A stretch of DNA of 64,000 nucleotides, taken from the NCBI GenBank assembly GCA_963782345.1, contig CAWAJF010000014.1, positions 62,001 through 126,000 on the forward strand, read 5' to 3'. Shown in pieces: positions 8,353-16,487 of this stretch. The stretch is from DASUPK01 sp963782345. GTDB taxonomy: Bacteria; Actinomycetota; Thermoleophilia; Solirubrobacterales; 70-9. Below the pieces are notes generated by a model, which saw nothing but the letters and a program-made list of their open reading frames with translations, was not told the DNA's origin and did no database searches. Positions within the stretch are counted from its first letter, which is position 1; each line of letters starts with the position of its first letter. The translations under genes and the position numbers were made by a program.

Positions 8353-9823
8353 GACGCCGAGGATTGTGGCGGATGTACGCCAGGACCAGCGCCACGATCG
8401 CCGCGGCCGAGAAGCAGGAGAGACCGAGCGCCCATCCGCTGGTCACGTCGCTGAGCCAGTGAACCCGCAGGTAGACGCGGGTGAGCCCGACCACCGCGGC
8501 CATCAGGATCCCGACCGCGACCACGAGGCTCCGCTTCGTGATCCCCGGAACGAGCCTCAGCGCGAGGGTGACGGCGAGCCACACATACAGCGTCGAGTAC
8601 GCGGCATGGCCGCTCGGAAATGACGAGCTCGACGCCGAGACGAGCTGATCCGGTGGCCGGGGCCGGTCGGTCCAGGCCTTGATCCCGTGGACCAGCAGGA
8701 TCGTCATCGTCATGCCGGCGACCAGCACCCAGAACTCCATCCACCGACGCGATGCCGCCAGAGCGACGGCCGCGAGGACGGCAAGCGGCCAGGTGACCGA
8801 GCCCGAGCCTAGATTGGTGAGCCCCTTGGCGGCGCTCGTCAGCCAGGGGGCCTGCAGGTCGCCGGCGAGGTTGAACGCGGTGTGGTCGCCGGATGTAGGC
8901 CCCGGGTTGCCCGAGACCACCGACCAGTAGGCGACCACGACGAAGATGCCCACCGAGAGACCCGCCAGCAGGGTCGTCAACTCCAGGCCGAGGCCGCCAG
9001 GAGTCAGCCTCCGGCCGAGGAACTCGAACTGGGGCCGCAGGCGCCGCCCCAGGGCCAGGATGGGCCGAAGCGCCCGGCGCCTCTCCATCTCCGCCGCGAT
9101 TCGCCCGCGGTTCTCGGGCTCGCGCAGGAACCGGTACGCCAGGAACAGCGCCACGGCGACGCCGATCACGATCGCGAAGACGAACAGGCCCTTGCCGACG
9201 ATCTTCGTGACGGTGTCCAGGCTCCGCGCCGCGAAGTAGCCGGCCAGGATCAGTCCGGTGGACCACAGTCCGGTCCCGAGGATGCTGAACGGGGCGAAGT
9301 CCCGGTAGGGCATCCGGCTGGTGCCGGCGATGAACGGGGCGAGCGCGCGCACCAGCCCGATGAAGCGCCCGATCAAGATCGTTCTTCCTCCGTATCGGGC
9401 GAAGTAGTTCTCCACCTGTTCCAGGCGCTCGCTGGTGATCCGCAGGCGCTGGCCGTGCTTCACCAGGAACTCACGCCCCAGCCTGGCGCCGAGCACGAAG
9501 CTGACGGTGTCCCCGGCGAACGCGGACACCCAGGTGATGCCCAGAATCAGCGGGAGCGAGATATCGCCCTGGCCCGCCACCGCCCCGCCGAGCATCACGG
9601 TGAACTCCCCGGGCGCGATCAGGCCGACGAACGCGCCGGTCTCGAGGAAGGCGAGTGCTCCCACCAGCACGTACGTCCAGGCGCCCAGGCCCTTGGAGAG
9701 GTCCTGGATGGCCTGCTCGAGATCAATGTGCGGAAGGTCGCCGCGGAAGACGAAGAACGCGACGATCACGGCCGCGAGCAGGCCCCGCCGGATCCACTTC
9801 CAGCTGATCCGAGAATCGCTCAT
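8300..9823 (-). CDS. DedA (SNARE-assoc) / PAP2 phosphatase fusion membrane protein
   Basis: A 507-residue membrane protein with two domains. Residues about 45-200 are a DedA/VTT domain (GLIAPGEFTVMLGGAVAG, then GRFIGLVRALAPFIAGTSRM). Residues about 290-490 are a type 2 phosphatidic acid phosphatase with all three motifs: KAWTDRPRP, FPSGHAAYS, and RVYLRVHWLSD. DedA proteins are thought to flip or transport polyprenyl phosphates and lipids; PAP2 enzymes dephosphorylate lipid pyrophosphates, so the fusion suggests undecaprenyl-pyrophosphate recycling. It overlaps ispE by four bases; ispE supplies the isoprenoid pathway, which fits the idea. Confidence 0.9.
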   Translation of the reverse strand: MSDSRISWKWIRRGLLAAVIVAFFVFRGDLPHIDLEQAIQDLSKGLGAWTYVLVGALAFLETGAFVGLIAPGEFTVMLGGAVAGQGDISLPLILGITWVSAFAGDTVSFVLGARLGREFLVKHGQRLRITSERLEQVENYFARYGGRTILIGRFIGLVRALAPFIAGTSRMPYRDFAPFSILGTGLWSTGLILAGYFAARSLDTVTKIVGKGLFVFAIVIGVAVALFLAYRFLREPENRGRIAAEMERRRALRPILALGRRLRPQFEFLGRRLTPGGLGLELTTLLAGLSVGIFVVVAYWSVVSGNPGPTSGDHTAFNLAGDLQAPWLTSAAKGLTNLGSGSVTWPLAVLAAVALAASRRWMEFWVLVAGMTMTILLVHGIKAWTDRPRPPDQLVSASSSSFPSGHAAYSTLYVWLAVTLALRLVPGITKRSLVVAVGILMAAVVGLTRVYLRVHWLSDVTSGWALGLSCFSAAAIVALVLAYIRHNPRRHERAAQLDPGAGAGAGK

Positions 9824-10674
9824 GTCGCGAGCGGGGCGGTGGCGATCGCGCCGGCGAATTCCCCGCGGAGGCTCTCGGCAGCCGACACGGCGGCCTCCAC
9901 GGTCGGATAGAGGCCGAATGCCGTCGGCCCCGACCCGGTCACCATCGCGTGAACGGCACCTCCACTCTCCAGGCCGCGAAGCGCGTCCTCGATCTCCGGC
10001 CGGAGGGAGATCGCCGCCGGCTGCAGGTCATTGACGAGGTGCTCTCGGTAGTCCAGAGGGGAGCCACCCTCGTCCACCGCGTCACGGAGCCGCCGTCGGA
10101 TCGCCTCGAGCTCGGACTCCCCGCGCGGGGTCCCCAGCCGATCGGCCTCGGCGTAGACCTCGGCTGTGGCGAGTCCCTCCGCCTGCGGGATGAGGACGAC
10201 GCCATGCTCGGCCGGCGGCGGAGCGGGCTCGATCACCTCGCCCGCGCCGGCCACCAGGCAGGCGCGCGGCTGGAGCTGCGAGGGAACGTCCGCCCCGATC
10301 TTCGCGGCGATCGCCCGCAGCCCCTGAACCTGTCCGCGAGCGAGCCGCAGAACCGCCGCCGCATCGGCGCTCCCGCCGCCGAGCCCAGCCGCGATCGGCA
10401 CGCGCTTCCTCACCTCGATCCGCAGCGCCGGTCCGTCCCAGCCGTGCTCCCGGAGGGCGGTCAGCGCCTTGGAGGTCAGGTCCGGTCCCTCGATTCCCTC
10501 GCAGATCACCTCGTCGGCGGCGGCCTCGCTGAGATGGAGCTCGTCGGCGAGCTCGAGGGGCTCGAAGAGCGAGCGGATCTCGTGCAGGCCGTCCTCTCGC
10601 CGCGGCCCTAGGTACAGGCAGAGGTTGAGCTTGGCCGGCGCGAGCATCGTGCCGGGCATCTCGGAAACGCTCAC
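9820..10674 (-). CDS. ispE: 4-diphosphocytidyl-2-C-methyl-D-erythritol kinase
   Basis: GHMP kinase of the non-mevalonate (MEP) isoprenoid pathway; it phosphorylates CDP-methylerythritol in the cytosol. 284 residues, the usual length. The start region APAKLNLCLYLGPRREDGLH holds the substrate-binding KLNL motif, and PIAAGLGGGSADAAAVLRL near residue 90-105 is the ATP-binding glycine loop. ATGA overlaps join it to rsmA upstream and to the DedA/PAP2 gene downstream, so the four genes from tatD are one operon. The rsmA-ispE order is common in bacteria. Confidence 0.95.
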   Translation of the reverse strand: MSVSEMPGTMLAPAKLNLCLYLGPRREDGLHEIRSLFEPLELADELHLSEAAADEVICEGIEGPDLTSKALTALREHGWDGPALRIEVRKRVPIAAGLGGGSADAAAVLRLARGQVQGLRAIAAKIGADVPSQLQPRACLVAGAGEVIEPAPPPAEHGVVLIPQAEGLATAEVYAEADRLGTPRGESELEAIRRRLRDAVDEGGSPLDYREHLVNDLQPAAISLRPEIEDALRGLESGGAVHAMVTGSGPTAFGLYPTVEAAVSAAESLRGEFAGAIATAPLAT

Positions 10675-11486
10675 GAGCCTTTCCTCCGATCCGCGAGGGC
10701 CCTGGCGAACCGCTCGAACTCGGCGGGCGAGAGGGTCTCGGCGCGGGCGTCCGGGGGCTTGCCGATCGACTCCAGGGCTGCGTGGGCAGGCTCGAGGCTG
10801 CCGGCGCGGGCCAGCTCCAGGGAGCGGGCCAACGACTTTCGCCGATGGGCGAACGCGAGCCGGATGAGGGCGGCGAGATCATCGGAGGCCGAGGGGGATG
10901 TCCGGCGCAGGCGCAGCAGGGCCGAGCCGACCCGCGGGCGCGGCACGAACACGGCCGGGTCCACCGTTCGGAGCATCGTCACCTCGCAGGCGAGCTGGAC
11001 CAGGACGCTCGGCGAGCCGTATTCGCGCGTTCCGGGCTCGGCGCGCAGCCGGTCCGCGATCTCGCGCTGGACCATCACGACCCAGCTCTCGAGCGAGGGG
11101 AGCTCGGCGATCGTCCTGACCAGCAGCGGCGTGGCGATCGAGTACGGAAGGTTGGAGACCATCTTGCTCGGCGCCGGCGCCAGGCGCTTCAGGTCGACCT
11201 TCATCGCGTCGCCCCAGACGAGACCCACTCCGCCACCCGCCTCCTCGACCAGCGACTCCAGCCCATCCCGCAGGCGCTTGTCGACCTCGATGACATGCAG
11301 CCATCTGACCCCGGGGGCCAGCCGCTCGGTCAGTGCCCCTCCCCCGCCCCCGACCTCGAGCACCACGTCATCCGGGGTGAGCGCCGCCTCCCGGACGATC
11401 GCGTCCAGGAGGTTCGGGTCGGCAAGGAAGTTCTGGCCGAGCCGGCGCGGCGAGCCCTGCGGCGGTCCGGTGCGGCCGCTCACCAC
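10671..11486 (-). CDS. rsmA: 16S rRNA (adenine1518/1519-N6)-dimethyltransferase
   Basis: KsgA/RsmA dimethylates two adjacent adenines in helix 45 of 16S rRNA during 30S maturation. 271 residues. Visible motifs are LGQNFLADPNLLDAIV at the N terminus, the SAM-binding loop VLEVGGGGGALTERL, and the catalytic NLPYSIATPLL (family NLPYxIxxP). It overlaps tatD by seven bases and ispE by four. Normal for the family. Confidence 0.95.
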   Translation of the reverse strand: MVSGRTGPPQGSPRRLGQNFLADPNLLDAIVREAALTPDDVVLEVGGGGGALTERLAPGVRWLHVIEVDKRLRDGLESLVEEAGGGVGLVWGDAMKVDLKRLAPAPSKMVSNLPYSIATPLLVRTIAELPSLESWVVMVQREIADRLRAEPGTREYGSPSVLVQLACEVTMLRTVDPAVFVPRPRVGSALLRLRRTSPSASDDLAALIRLAFAHRRKSLARSLELARAGSLEPAHAALESIGKPPDARAETLSPAEFERFARALADRRKGS

Positions 11487-12250
11487 CCGAAGACCCTCGC
11501 CGCGTTCTCGTCCACGATTACCTCGAGCTCACCGTACGGGACGCCGCGGACCTCGGCCAGCCTCTCGGCCGTCGCCACCACGTTGGCGGGCTGATTCGGC
11601 CTCCCCCTCACCGGCTGGGGCGCCAGGAAGGGTGAGTCAGTCTCGACCAGCAGCCGATTCTCCGGGACGCTCGCGGCCGCCTCGCGGATCAGCTCCGACT
11701 TCGGGTAGGTCATGTTGCCGGCGAACGAGCAGTACCAGCCGCGCTCGGCGGCCCGCTCGGCCCAGCGTGGCCCAGTCGAGAAGCAGTGCAGGATCACGCT
11801 GATGCCGTCGCCCTCACGCTCGAGGGTGTCGAACGCCTCCGATACCGCCTCCTCCGAGCCCTCGCGATCGCGGAGATGGACGACGAGCGCCTTCCCTGCG
11901 CGCCGCGCGATCGCGATCTGCGCGGCGAAGGCGCGGCGCTGGTCGTCCGGGTTGGACCGGTCGCGATAGAAGTCGAGGCCGGTTTCCCCGACGGCGACCA
12001 CGCCGGGCTGCGAGCAGAGCTCCTCGATCGCGTCGCCCGCGCCCTGATCGAACCCGTCGGCGCTATTCGGATGGCGGCCGACGGACGCGAAGACCTCCTC
12101 GATCGCCTGCGCGGAGGCCGTGACACCTGGGTTCGAGTCTTCCCCCAGGCCGACGGTGAGGATGCGGCGGACGCCTGCGTCGCGCGCCGCGGCGATCAAC
12201 TCGGCCTCCGGCGGCTCACAGAGCGCGAGGTGCGCGTGGGTATCGACCAC
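11480..12250 (-). CDS. tatD: TatD family metal-dependent hydrolase / DNase
   Basis: A 256-residue TIM-barrel amidohydrolase-type nuclease. The metal ligands are visible: MVDTHAHLAL at the N terminus, AVGETGLDFYRD near residue 90, VVHLRD, ILHCFS, and LLVETDSPFL near residue 200. TatD proteins have 3 prime-5 prime exonuclease activity and are often, as here, just upstream of rsmA. The start is GTG; a TAGACT hexamer sits six bases before it, making this the head of the tatD-rsmA-ispE-DedA/PAP2 operon. Confidence 0.93.
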   Translation of the reverse strand: MVDTHAHLALCEPPEAELIAAARDAGVRRILTVGLGEDSNPGVTASAQAIEEVFASVGRHPNSADGFDQGAGDAIEELCSQPGVVAVGETGLDFYRDRSNPDDQRRAFAAQIAIARRAGKALVVHLRDREGSEEAVSEAFDTLEREGDGISVILHCFSTGPRWAERAAERGWYCSFAGNMTYPKSELIREAAASVPENRLLVETDSPFLAPQPVRGRPNQPANVVATAERLAEVRGVPYGELEVIVDENAARVFGW

Positions 12251-12256
12251 GGCGCG

Positions 12257-12262
12257 AGTCTA
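12257..12262 (-). promoter_or_regulatory. -10 hexamer of the tatD operon (leaderless type)
   Basis: TAGACT on the minus strand, six bases before the GTG start of tatD, just downstream of the hairpins that end the protease gene. Confidence 0.55.
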
Positions 12263-12263
12263 A

Positions 12264-12300
12264 GCGGCCACGGTGGCCGCGCCCTGATGGCGAAGCCGTC
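12264..12300 (-). terminator. double-hairpin terminator after the secreted protease gene
   Basis: Two perfect or near-perfect hairpins in the 55-base gap: GATGGC-GAA-GCCGTC (12286-12300) and GCGGCCA-CGG-TGGCCGC (12264-12280). Lying directly after the protease stop at 12306 and before the tatD promoter, they probably end the protease message. There is no U tract. Confidence 0.5.
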
Positions 12301-12305
12301 GGCCC

Positions 12306-13154
12306 TTAGGGACCCAGATTCGCCTGGATGAAGTCGCTGTAGCTGTAGGCGCGGGTGTGCACCGACGGGTAGCCCTTCAACCCGCAGATCACGAAGAAGA
12401 ACGGGTTGCGCTTGCTGGGCGGCGCGGTGCTCGCCTCGGCGGTGCCGACCAGGCGCGGGCCCTCCGGGGTATTGGCGACGAGCGGGCCGCCGCTGTCGCC
12501 GGAGCAGATGCTCGCCCTCACGGTTCGCCGCTTCACCTTGCGCTTGATCTTCCGCGCCGCGAAGCCGACCTTGCGGCCGGCGTCGCAGATCGCCCACGTC
12601 GGCAGCGGGCAGGACCGCGCCCGGACGGTCGTCGCCGTCAGCAGGCCGATCTTCCGCTTCCCGACGATCAGCGGATTCCGGTTGCCGAAGCCGGCCTCCG
12701 AGAGCGGCGCGCCTGCACGGGTGTAGGCGGCGTCCTCAGCTGCATCGGCGATCTGGATCGGCGTCGCCGTGGTCGGCGTCTTCAGGGTGAGGATCGCGAG
12801 GTCATTCTCGAACGTGTGTGAGAACCCGGGCGCGTACGCGACGGAGGAGACAGCGAGCGCCTCGCCGCCGGTGAAGGCCGAGCTGGATCTGGTCCTGACC
12901 ATCATCGTGAGCGGATTGCCGACGCAATGGCCGGCAGTGAGGACGCGGGTCGGTGAGATCACCGTGCCCGTGCAGAGCGTCGTCGGCGTCAACACGGCCG
13001 CGGCGAAGCTCCACTGATCGATGTTCGCCGGGGCGCCGCCGATCACGCTCTTGCCGGCGCGCGGACTGGCGCCGGCGCTCGAGGCGGAGAGCGCCCCGAC
13101 CAGCGCACAGGCGCAGAGAGCCACGGTTCCAACCCTGCCGATACGAGAGAACAT
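12306..13154 (-). CDS. secreted trypsin-like serine protease (S1 family)
   Basis: A 282-residue exported chymotrypsin-fold protease. A signal peptide is visible (FSRIGRVG basic start, hydrophobic ALCACALVGALSA, AGA cleavage region). The catalytic triad is present: His in RVLTAGHCVG, Asp in FENDLAILTL, and Ser in CSGDSGGPLV. The mature domain starts near KSVIGGAPA, resembling the IVGG activation site of trypsins. A basic insert RKIKRKVKRRTVR lies before the Ser motif. The ATG at 13154 was chosen because it opens the signal peptide and has TACCCT seven bases upstream. The natural substrate is unknown. Confidence 0.9.
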   Translation of the reverse strand: MFSRIGRVGTVALCACALVGALSASSAGASPRAGKSVIGGAPANIDQWSFAAAVLTPTTLCTGTVISPTRVLTAGHCVGNPLTMMVRTRSSSAFTGGEALAVSSVAYAPGFSHTFENDLAILTLKTPTTATPIQIADAAEDAAYTRAGAPLSEAGFGNRNPLIVGKRKIGLLTATTVRARSCPLPTWAICDAGRKVGFAARKIKRKVKRRTVRASICSGDSGGPLVANTPEGPRLVGTAEASTAPPSKRNPFFFVICGLKGYPSVHTRAYSYSDFIQANLGP

Positions 13155-13161
13155 CGCGCCC

Positions 13162-13167
13162 AGGGTA
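13162..13167 (-). promoter_or_regulatory. -10 hexamer of the protease gene (leaderless type)
   Basis: TACCCT on the minus strand, seven bases before the ATG at 13154, with no ribosome-binding sequence between. Confidence 0.5.
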
Positions 13168-13236
13168 GGCGCAGCGCCGGGCCGCGACATCAGTAGTTCT
13201 CCGTACCCGTCTCGCGGAGACCGTCCGCGACCGGCC

Positions 13237-13662
13237 CTACCTCTTGAGCCTGAACGTGTGCCTGATCACGTCAACCGCCCCGGTCGCCGAGTCGGTCCCG
13301 GAGATCTTGCTGACCAGCTTGTACTTCTTGGGCGACTTCTTCATCAGCTTGAGCAGTCCCTTGCTCGGCTTGATGAAATGACCCAGCGGAACGCCGGCCT
13401 CAAACGATCCCTGCTCGGTGTCGGAGCCGTGGACGCGCGGGCCCTTCACGGCCAGCCTCGAGACCACGTTGCAGGCCACCGAACACTGGAAGGGAACGAT
13501 GATCCGCTTGGCGATCTTGAGCTTCCCGGTCTTCAGGTAGTTGACGACCGCGCCCGACTTGTGCGCCGTGGGCGCGGCGGTGACGCCCGACGCGGGGAGC
13601 AGAAGGGCTCCGGTGATCACGATGGCCGCGGCGAAGCTCCCGATGCGAGACCTGGTGCTCAT
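13237..13662 (-). CDS. secreted protein of unknown function
   Basis: A 141-residue exported protein. Residues about 1-30 are a signal peptide (basic STRSRIG, then a hydrophobic run AAAIVITGALLLPASG and an AAP cleavage site). The mature part is basic, with KTGKLKIAKRIIVPFQCSVACNV, where two Cys three residues apart may form a disulfide or bind a ligand, and a beta-rich pattern. No family is recognised. A GGGAGG site six bases before the ATG at 13662 sets the start; an adjacent TTG at 13665 is less likely. It lies upstream of the protease gene in the same direction. Confidence 0.75.
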   Translation of the reverse strand: MSTRSRIGSFAAAIVITGALLLPASGVTAAPTAHKSGAVVNYLKTGKLKIAKRIIVPFQCSVACNVVSRLAVKGPRVHGSDTEQGSFEAGVPLGHFIKPSKGLLKLMKKSPKKYKLVSKISGTDSATGAVDVIRHTFRLKR

Positions 13663-13805
13663 CAACGTCCTCCCTGATTCGCCTTCCTGGTTACTCGGGC
13701 CACCCTACCACCGGCTACCGCCTCAACCGGAAGAGCCGTTTGGCAGGGTGACGGGTCCTCCGAGCAATAGCTTCTCGGGTCCGCGGACGGCGAGCGCCGC
13801 CTCCA

Positions 13806-15305
13806 TCAGGCCGGGGCGAGCTTCGGGAACAGCGGCGCGAGCTCGGCGAGCTTCTGACCGCCACCGCGGGAGCCGAAATCGACCAGCTCGCGGGCGGGCT
13901 CCTTCAGCGCTTCGAGCAGGCGGCCGGTCGTCTCCGGCATGTAGGCGTGGAGGAGGAGCGTTGTGACGCGGAGCCCCTCCGCCAGTCCGTAGAGCACGGC
14001 GTCCAGGCGATCGGACGACGACTCGTCCTTGGCGAGCTCCCAGGGCCTCGTCTCCTCCACGTACTGGTTCAGCCGCCGCACCAGCTTCCAGATCTCCTCG
14101 AGGGCCTGGGTGAGCTCCGCCTCGTCGAGCAGGGCGCGCACACGGTCCGGCGCGCCCTCGAAATCGGCGGCCAGCTCGGGTTCGGCTTCCGCCTCGGGAA
14201 CCATCCCGTCGCGGTAGCGGCCGATCATCGAGAGCACGCGGTTGGCGAGGTTGCCGTACTGGTCGGCGAGCTCGCTCTCGTAGCGAGACTCGAAGCCGGC
14301 CGGGGAGATCTGCCCGTCCTGGCCGAAGGAGACCTCGCGGAAGCAGTAGAAGCGCAACGCGTCCGCGCCGAACTTGGCGATCACCTCGTCCGGATCGAGG
14401 ACGTTGCCGAGCGACTTCGACATCTTGTGCCCCTCCATCAGGAGGAAGCCGTGGATGAACATCCGCTTCGGGAGCTCGATCTCGGCAGCCATCAGGAAGG
14501 CGGGCCAGTAGACGGCGTGGAACTTGAGGATGTCCTTGGCGAGGATGTGGAACGGCGGCCAGAACTTCTCGGTGACGTCCTCGCCCTCGATTCCGTAGCC
14601 GAGCGCCGTGTAGTAGTTGAGCAGCGCGTCGAACCAGACGTAGATCACCTGGTCGGTGTCCCAGGGGACCGGCACGCCCCACTTCAGCGTCGGGCGGGAA
14701 AGCGAGACGTCCTGCAGGCCCTGCTTGATGAACGAGAGCGCCTCGTTTCGCCGGAAGTCCGGCGCGACGAAGTCCGGCCGCTCCTCGTAGAGGCGCTCCA
14801 GGTCCCCCTGGAACTTGGAGAGGGCGAAGAACCAGTTCTTCTGCGACTCGCGGGTCAGCGGGATCTGGTGGATCGGGCAGCTGTTGTCGGGCCCGATCTC
14901 GGACTCGGTCTTGAAGTCGGCGCAGCGCGGGCAGTACCAGCCCTCGTAGTTGCCCTCGTAGACGTGGCCGTTGTCGTAGACCTGCTGGACGATCTCCTGG
15001 ACCCGCTCCATGTGGCCCTCGTCCGTCGTGCGGATGAAGAAGTCGTTCGAGGCGTTGATCTTCGCCGCCATCTCCTTGAATCGGGGAGCGAGGCGGTCAC
15101 CGAGCTCCCGCGGGGTGACGCCCTCAGCTTCGGCCTGCTGGGCCACCGGCTCGCCGTGCTCGTCCGTGCCGGTGAGAAAGAAGACGTCCTCGCCGCGCTG
15201 GCGGTGGTGGCGGGCGAGGATGTCGGCCGCGATCGTCGAGTAGGCGTGGCCCAGATGGGGCTCGCCGTTGACGTAGTAGATCGGCGTTGTGACGTAGAAG
15301 CTCAT
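13806..15305 (-). CDS. metG: methionyl-tRNA synthetase
   Basis: Class I aminoacyl-tRNA synthetase charging tRNA-Met; 499 residues, without the C-terminal Trbp dimer domain found in some species. It starts MSFYVTTPIYYVNGEPHLGH, where HLGH is the HIGH motif; KMSKSLGNVLDPDEV is the KMSKS loop (about residue 300). The connective domain has WYCPRCADFK and a later Cys. The ATG at 15305 fits the family N terminus; the longer reading adds six poorly conserved residues. Confidence 0.96.
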   Translation of the reverse strand: MSFYVTTPIYYVNGEPHLGHAYSTIAADILARHHRQRGEDVFFLTGTDEHGEPVAQQAEAEGVTPRELGDRLAPRFKEMAAKINASNDFFIRTTDEGHMERVQEIVQQVYDNGHVYEGNYEGWYCPRCADFKTESEIGPDNSCPIHQIPLTRESQKNWFFALSKFQGDLERLYEERPDFVAPDFRRNEALSFIKQGLQDVSLSRPTLKWGVPVPWDTDQVIYVWFDALLNYYTALGYGIEGEDVTEKFWPPFHILAKDILKFHAVYWPAFLMAAEIELPKRMFIHGFLLMEGHKMSKSLGNVLDPDEVIAKFGADALRFYCFREVSFGQDGQISPAGFESRYESELADQYGNLANRVLSMIGRYRDGMVPEAEAEPELAADFEGAPDRVRALLDEAELTQALEEIWKLVRRLNQYVEETRPWELAKDESSSDRLDAVLYGLAEGLRVTTLLLHAYMPETTGRLLEALKEPARELVDFGSRGGGQKLAELAPLFPKLAPA

Positions 15306-15344
15306 CGCAAACGGCGGCCACAAACACCGCCGCCGGATATGAGC

Positions 15345-15614
15345 CTAGAGGAGCTTCTCCTGGGCCTTGGAACCGCTGGAGCGGCGCCTGCGCGGGATGC
15401 CGGCCGCCTCGGTCAACGCGTCCTCGACATCGGCGAGGATCGCGCGCTCCGAGCGAGAGGCGACGATCGGCTCGGCCATCTCATCCACGTGCACGTAGGT
15501 GCGGCGCCCGTCGCCTCGGTCCTTCGGGTCGAGCGGGACGATCGCGTAGATCCGGTCGGCGCGGGCGAACTTGCCGTAACCGAGGGAGATCATGCGTGGC
15601 TCGCGCTTGGCCAT
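15345..15614 (-). CDS. small RemA/DUF370-like protein
   Basis: An 89-residue protein whose core MISLGYGKFARADRIYAIVP resembles the RemA/DUF370 signature (I-x-IGFGN-x-V-x-ANRxIxIV), followed by GRRTYVHVDEMAEPIVASR, comparable to the GRRT-x-V-x-I-x-D segment. RemA is a DNA-binding matrix regulator in Bacillus. The tail is basic (RRRRSSGSKAQEK). The match was made from memory, so it is tentative. The start is not certain: ATG at 15614 has only GAGG very near; an in-frame ATG at 15593 is the other choice. It lies between rsmI and metG, all on one strand. Confidence 0.65.
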   Translation of the reverse strand: MAKREPRMISLGYGKFARADRIYAIVPLDPKDRGDGRRTYVHVDEMAEPIVASRSERAILADVEDALTEAAGIPRRRRSSGSKAQEKLL

Positions 15615-15661
15615 GGCCTCACGGTAGCGCCCCAAGTCGCGGGAACGGCGAGAAATCCCTG

Positions 15662-16483
15662 CTACCGGCGCGGTTCGCGTCCGGTGATCCCTTTGTAGAG
15701 CTCGTTCGCCGGGACTCCGGTGAGCGCCGAGACCACGCTGGCGGCTGCCCGGGGCCGAGCACCCGCGCGGATCAGGCCGCGCAGCGCGTCCGTGGCGAAG
15801 CCGATGTCCGCGGTGCCGCGCTCGGCGGCCGGGCCGATCACCACCACGATCTCCCCTCGCGCCTCGTCGCGGAAGCGCCGGGAGAGCTCACCGAGGGTGC
15901 CGCGGGCGATCTCCTCGTGCAGCTTGGTGAGCTCGCGGCAGACGGCGGCCGGCCGGTCCGGCGCGAGCTGGGCGAGTGCCCGGAGCGACTCAGGCAGCCG
16001 GCGCGGCGACTCGAACGCGATCAGCGTCTCTGTGGACTGGAGGACGCGCTCCAGCTCGCCGGTCCGCCGGGGAAGGAAGCCCTGGAAGCGGAACTTGTGC
16101 GTCGGGAGGCCGGAGACGACCAGCGCGGTGATGATCGACGAGGGCCCGGGAAGCACCTCGATGTCGAGGTCACGGTCGATGCAGGCCCTGATCAGGCGGA
16201 AGCCGGGATCGTTGATCGCGGGCGTGCCGGCGTCGGAGACGAGCGCGACGTTGTCGCCGCGCTCGATCCGCTGAGCCAGCTCCCGGGAGCGCTCCGTCTC
16301 GTTCCCCTCGTGGTAGGAGAGCAGCCGCAGCGCCTGGATCTCGAGGCGCTCCAGGAGCAGCCCGGTTCGCCGGGTGTCCTCGCACGCGATCACGTCGGCC
16401 TCGTGGAGCGCCCGGCGAACCCGCAGGGTGATGTCCTCGAGGTTCCCGATCGGCGTCGGGCAGACGACGAGCTTGCCGGGCAT
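15662..16483 (-). CDS. rsmI: 16S rRNA (cytidine1402-2'-O)-methyltransferase
   Basis: RsmI methylates C1402 in the decoding centre of 16S rRNA using SAM. 273 residues of the tetrapyrrole-methylase fold with the signature motifs KLVVCPTPIGNLEDITLR, VIACEDTRRTGLLLE, SYHEGNE and LVSDAGTPAINDPGFRLI. The C-terminal part holds the usual small helical domain. It begins four bases after the ROK kinase gene, whose last codons supply an AAGGGGG ribosome site. rsmI-metG proximity is a common bacterial arrangement. Confidence 0.95.
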   Translation of the reverse strand: MPGKLVVCPTPIGNLEDITLRVRRALHEADVIACEDTRRTGLLLERLEIQALRLLSYHEGNETERSRELAQRIERGDNVALVSDAGTPAINDPGFRLIRACIDRDLDIEVLPGPSSIITALVVSGLPTHKFRFQGFLPRRTGELERVLQSTETLIAFESPRRLPESLRALAQLAPDRPAAVCRELTKLHEEIARGTLGELSRRFRDEARGEIVVVIGPAAERGTADIGFATDALRGLIRAGARPRAAASVVSALTGVPANELYKGITGREPRR

Positions 16484-16487
16484 TCGC

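Noticed and set aside
13947..15698. 583-residue open frame on the plus strand across metG
   Set aside because: Antisense shadow of methionyl-tRNA synthetase, no recognisable motif.
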